From: Chenggangzhangella methanolivorans
GTDB lineage: Bacteria; Pseudomonadota; Alphaproteobacteria; Rhizobiales; Methylopilaceae
Direction of reading: 5' to 3'
Assembly: GCF_019797865.1 (NCBI RefSeq)
Contig: NZ_CP081869.1
Coordinates: 4,478,501 to 4,542,500, forward strand
DNA length: 64,000 nt
Positions 62,253 through 64,000 of the stretch are shown piece by piece. Position 1 is the stretch's first letter, and each line of letters starts with the position of its first letter. Position numbers and translations under genes: made by a program. Under the pieces are notes generated by a model, which did no database searches, had not been told where the DNA came from, and saw only the letters and a list, made by a program, of their open reading frames with translations.

Positions 62253-63056
62253 TCAATAGGGGTCGAAGGAGAAGTACTTGCGGGCGATGGCCTGATAGCC
62301 GCCGTCGCTGCGCAGCCGGAGGATCGCATCGTCGATGAGCGCCTTGAGCTCGACGTCCTCCTTGCGCATCGCGGCTCCGATGCCGGCTCCGAGGAAGGGC
62401 GGCATGACGATGTCGTCGCCCACAACCTGGCAGCACTGCGCGACCGGGGATTTCTCCAGCCAGTCGAGCAGGGCGGTCTTGTCGCCAATGATGACGTCGA
62501 GACGGCCGCGCGAGAGGTCGAGCCGGGCCTCGTCATGGGTGACGTAGAGCCGGACCTCGGCGCCTTCGGGCACGTAGAGCTCCTGGATCAGCCGCGCGTT
62601 GGTGCTCGCGAGCTTCGCGCCGATCTTGAGGCCCTTCATGGACTTGGGATCGGTGGCGGCGATGGGCTTGGCGCGGTTGGCCACGAACATCGCGCGGGTG
62701 TCGTAGTATTTGTTGGAGAACAGCGCGAAGCGCCGACGCTGCTCGGTGATCGAGAGCGAGGAGAACACCACGTCGTAGCGCCCGGCGACCAGCGCCGGCA
62801 GCAGCCCGGCGAAGTCCTGCACCACGAACTCGCATTCGGCGCTCAGCCGCTCGCAGATCGCCTTTGCGAGGTCGATCTCGAAGCCCTGAAGCTGGCCCAT
62901 GGAGTCGAGATAGTTGAACGGCGGATGGCCGCCCTCCGACCCGACGCGGATGCGCCGCCACTCCGTCGCCTCGCCCGACGCGGGGGCGAGCGCGGCCAAG
63001 AGCGCGAGAGCAAGGGCGGAGAGGCGGGCGGCGAGGATCAAGGGCGCGGGTCGCAT
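62253..63056 (-). CDS. Second polar amino acid substrate-binding protein, paralogue of the next gene
   Basis: 267 residues, signal peptide (LSALALALLAALAPASGEA). Parallel to the preceding description in all motifs: RVGSEGGHPPFNYLDSMGQL, QGFEIDLAKAICERLSAECE, YDVVFSSLSITEQRRRFALF and AQCCQVVGDD with the same vicinal cysteines (62430-62435). The two are perhaps 40 % alike by eye, so an old duplication. It lies 100 bases upstream of its sister, first in the operon; two binding proteins may widen the ligand range of one permease. Confidence 0.9.
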   Translation of the reverse strand: MRPAPLILAARLSALALALLAALAPASGEATEWRRIRVGSEGGHPPFNYLDSMGQLQGFEIDLAKAICERLSAECEFVVQDFAGLLPALVAGRYDVVFSSLSITEQRRRFALFSNKYYDTRAMFVANRAKPIAATDPKSMKGLKIGAKLASTNARLIQELYVPEGAEVRLYVTHDEARLDLSRGRLDVIIGDKTALLDWLEKSPVAQCCQVVGDDIVMPPFLGAGIGAAMRKEDVELKALIDDAILRLRSDGGYQAIARKYFSFDPY

Positions 63057-63131
63057 GCTCGGGATCCGCGAAGCGCGGCGGCGGCGATGATGTCCCCGCG
63101 TGTCTTGTCGCTTTGCTAACGCCCCGGGGCT

Positions 63132-63755
63132 TCAGCGCCCCGACAGCAGCCGTTCGGCGCGCGCGACGTCCGCGGGCTCGTCGAGATCGAGAAAATCGAG
63201 CGGGCCGTCGAAACTGACCGCGGCGGCGCCGAGCGCCTCGAGCGCGCGCTTGGGCGAACGCAGGCCCTCGCGCGCGAGCGCCTCGAGCCGCCCGAGCGCC
63301 GAGACAGGCCAGAGCGCGTCGAGCGGCTCGACGCCGTGCGGCCCGTGGGCGACGGCGGCGCCGTCGCCGGCCGCCGCGGCAAGGCGTGCGACGAGGTCGG
63401 CGGGCGGGCAGGGGGCGTCGCCCGGAACGGTCGCGAGATGCGTAACGCCCGGCAGCGCCGCGGCCCAGGCGAGGCCGGCGAGGACGCCGGCGAGCGGTCC
63501 CTCGGGATCGCCCGGCCGGTCGGCGAGCACCGGCAGGCGGAGGCGGGCGAAGCGCGCCGGATCGCCGTTCGCCGACAGCGCGAGCGGCTCCGCCTGCGAG
63601 GCGAACCGGTCGAGCAGCCGGTCGATCGCCGCGCGTCCGGCGACCTCGATCAGGGCCTTGTCTCCGCCGCCCATGCGGGTCGCGCGTCCGCCCATCACGA
63701 CGAGGCCGGCGATCGCGCGGATATTCGAATGGGGGGCTTGGGTTTGAAGCGTCAC
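63132..63755 (-). CDS. mobA: Molybdenum cofactor guanylyltransferase
   Basis: Adds GMP to molybdopterin to form the MGD cofactor. 207 residues. The nucleotide-binding opening is VVMGGRATRMGGGDKALIEV, followed by LPVLADRPGDPEGPLAGVLA and VPGDAPCPPADLVARL. The end SFDGPLDFLDLDEPADVARA is typical. Together with moeA and moaC 38 kb away it shows that the strain makes dinucleotide-type molybdoenzymes. Confidence 0.93.
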   Translation of the reverse strand: MTLQTQAPHSNIRAIAGLVVMGGRATRMGGGDKALIEVAGRAAIDRLLDRFASQAEPLALSANGDPARFARLRLPVLADRPGDPEGPLAGVLAGLAWAAALPGVTHLATVPGDAPCPPADLVARLAAAAGDGAAVAHGPHGVEPLDALWPVSALGRLEALAREGLRSPKRALEALGAAAVSFDGPLDFLDLDEPADVARAERLLSGR

Positions 63756-63821
63756 GAACGCATTTGACCCGAGGGGCGGCCAAGGTCCATAGGGCGTTCC
63801 GAGACGACAGGGAGTTTTGGC

Positions 63822-64000
63822 ATGCCAACCGAAGACGACGTCAGGCGCGCCCTCGGCGCTGTTCCCGCTCCGGACGGCGCGGCGAGCCTCGCCGACTCCC
63901 CCTCGCTGTCGAAGATTTCGGTGCTGGGCTCGCGCGTCATCTTCTCGATCGAGACGACGCCCGAGAAGGCCGGCGCGATCGAACCGATCCGCCGCGCGGC
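63822..64000 (+). CDS. Mrp/ApbC-family iron-sulfur carrier ATPase, N-terminal part only
   Basis: From ATG 63822 with AGGGAG ahead, the 59 residues in the window give MPTEDDVRRALGAVPAPDGA and SLSKISVLGSRVIFSIETTP-EKAGAIEPIRRA. This is the DUF59-like N-terminal part of alphaproteobacterial Mrp proteins, which hand iron-sulfur clusters to target enzymes. The P-loop lies beyond the window end, so the call depends on the N-terminal domain only. Confidence 0.7.
   Translation, partial: MPTEDDVRRALGAVPAPDGAASLADSPSLSKISVLGSRVIFSIETTPEKAGAIEPIRRA

Overview
The window is very GC-rich, almost solidly coding DNA from an alphaproteobacterium, most likely of the order Hyphomicrobiales (Rhizobiales). Several gene orders typical of that order support this: gltA-gltX-comEC-lexA-moeA-moaC-trpC-trpD-trpG; D,D-carboxypeptidase/phasin/clpS/clpA; bamE/cytochrome bc1 chaperone/DUF177/plsX/fabH/ihfA/merR; and tamA-tamB. 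DUF2865, DUF1489, DUF599 and DUF1003 proteins and an alphaproteobacterial-type SOS box (GTTC-N7-GTTC) agree. A complete pqqABCDE operon shows that the cell makes its own PQQ, as methylotrophs do, but no PQQ enzyme lies in the window, so methylotrophy is only an inference.

Layout. 0-9 kb: tail of a short-chain dehydrogenase, an exported unknown, qorA, a COQ10/RatA-type protein, thiL, a lytic transglycosylase, proton-pumping pyrophosphatase hppA, a rhodanese-like protein and panC. 9-16.5 kb: a membrane J-protein, a D,D-carboxypeptidase with SPOR domain, a phasin with a clear promoter, clpS-clpA and azlCD. 16.5-30 kb: the minus-strand housekeeping block, interrupted by comEC on the plus strand and by some extra membrane or exported proteins. 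30-34 kb: a lone Flp pilin and pqqABCDE. 34-40 kb: cysS, cimA, a DUF599 protein and a collagen-like exported protein. 40-54.7 kb: envelope and lipid synthesis genes ending in tamA and a very long tamB that holds a tandem 102-residue repeat. 54.7-64 kb: an Hpt protein facing a histidine kinase, a uracil-DNA-glycosylase-like protein, an EF-hand/ECF sigma/anti-sigma/periplasmic sensor group, a polar amino acid ABC importer lacking its ATPase, mobA and the start of an Mrp/ApbC gene.

Data quality dominates interpretation. About twenty-two genes, including essential ones (gltX, cysS, bamE, lexA), are broken by one or more small frame shifts. Many sit in short homopolymers and several pairs compensate within one gene. 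This fits uncorrected indels in the assembly, not real gene decay. For these genes I give the span of the inferred intact gene and note where the frame changes. Gaps between genes carry several families of dispersed palindromic repeats. I saw no tRNA, rRNA, CRISPR array, insertion sequence or prophage, and no defence or secondary-metabolite cluster. The best candidates for something unusual are the homogenised TamB repeat array, the collagen-like protein and the EF-hand/ECF sigma unit.
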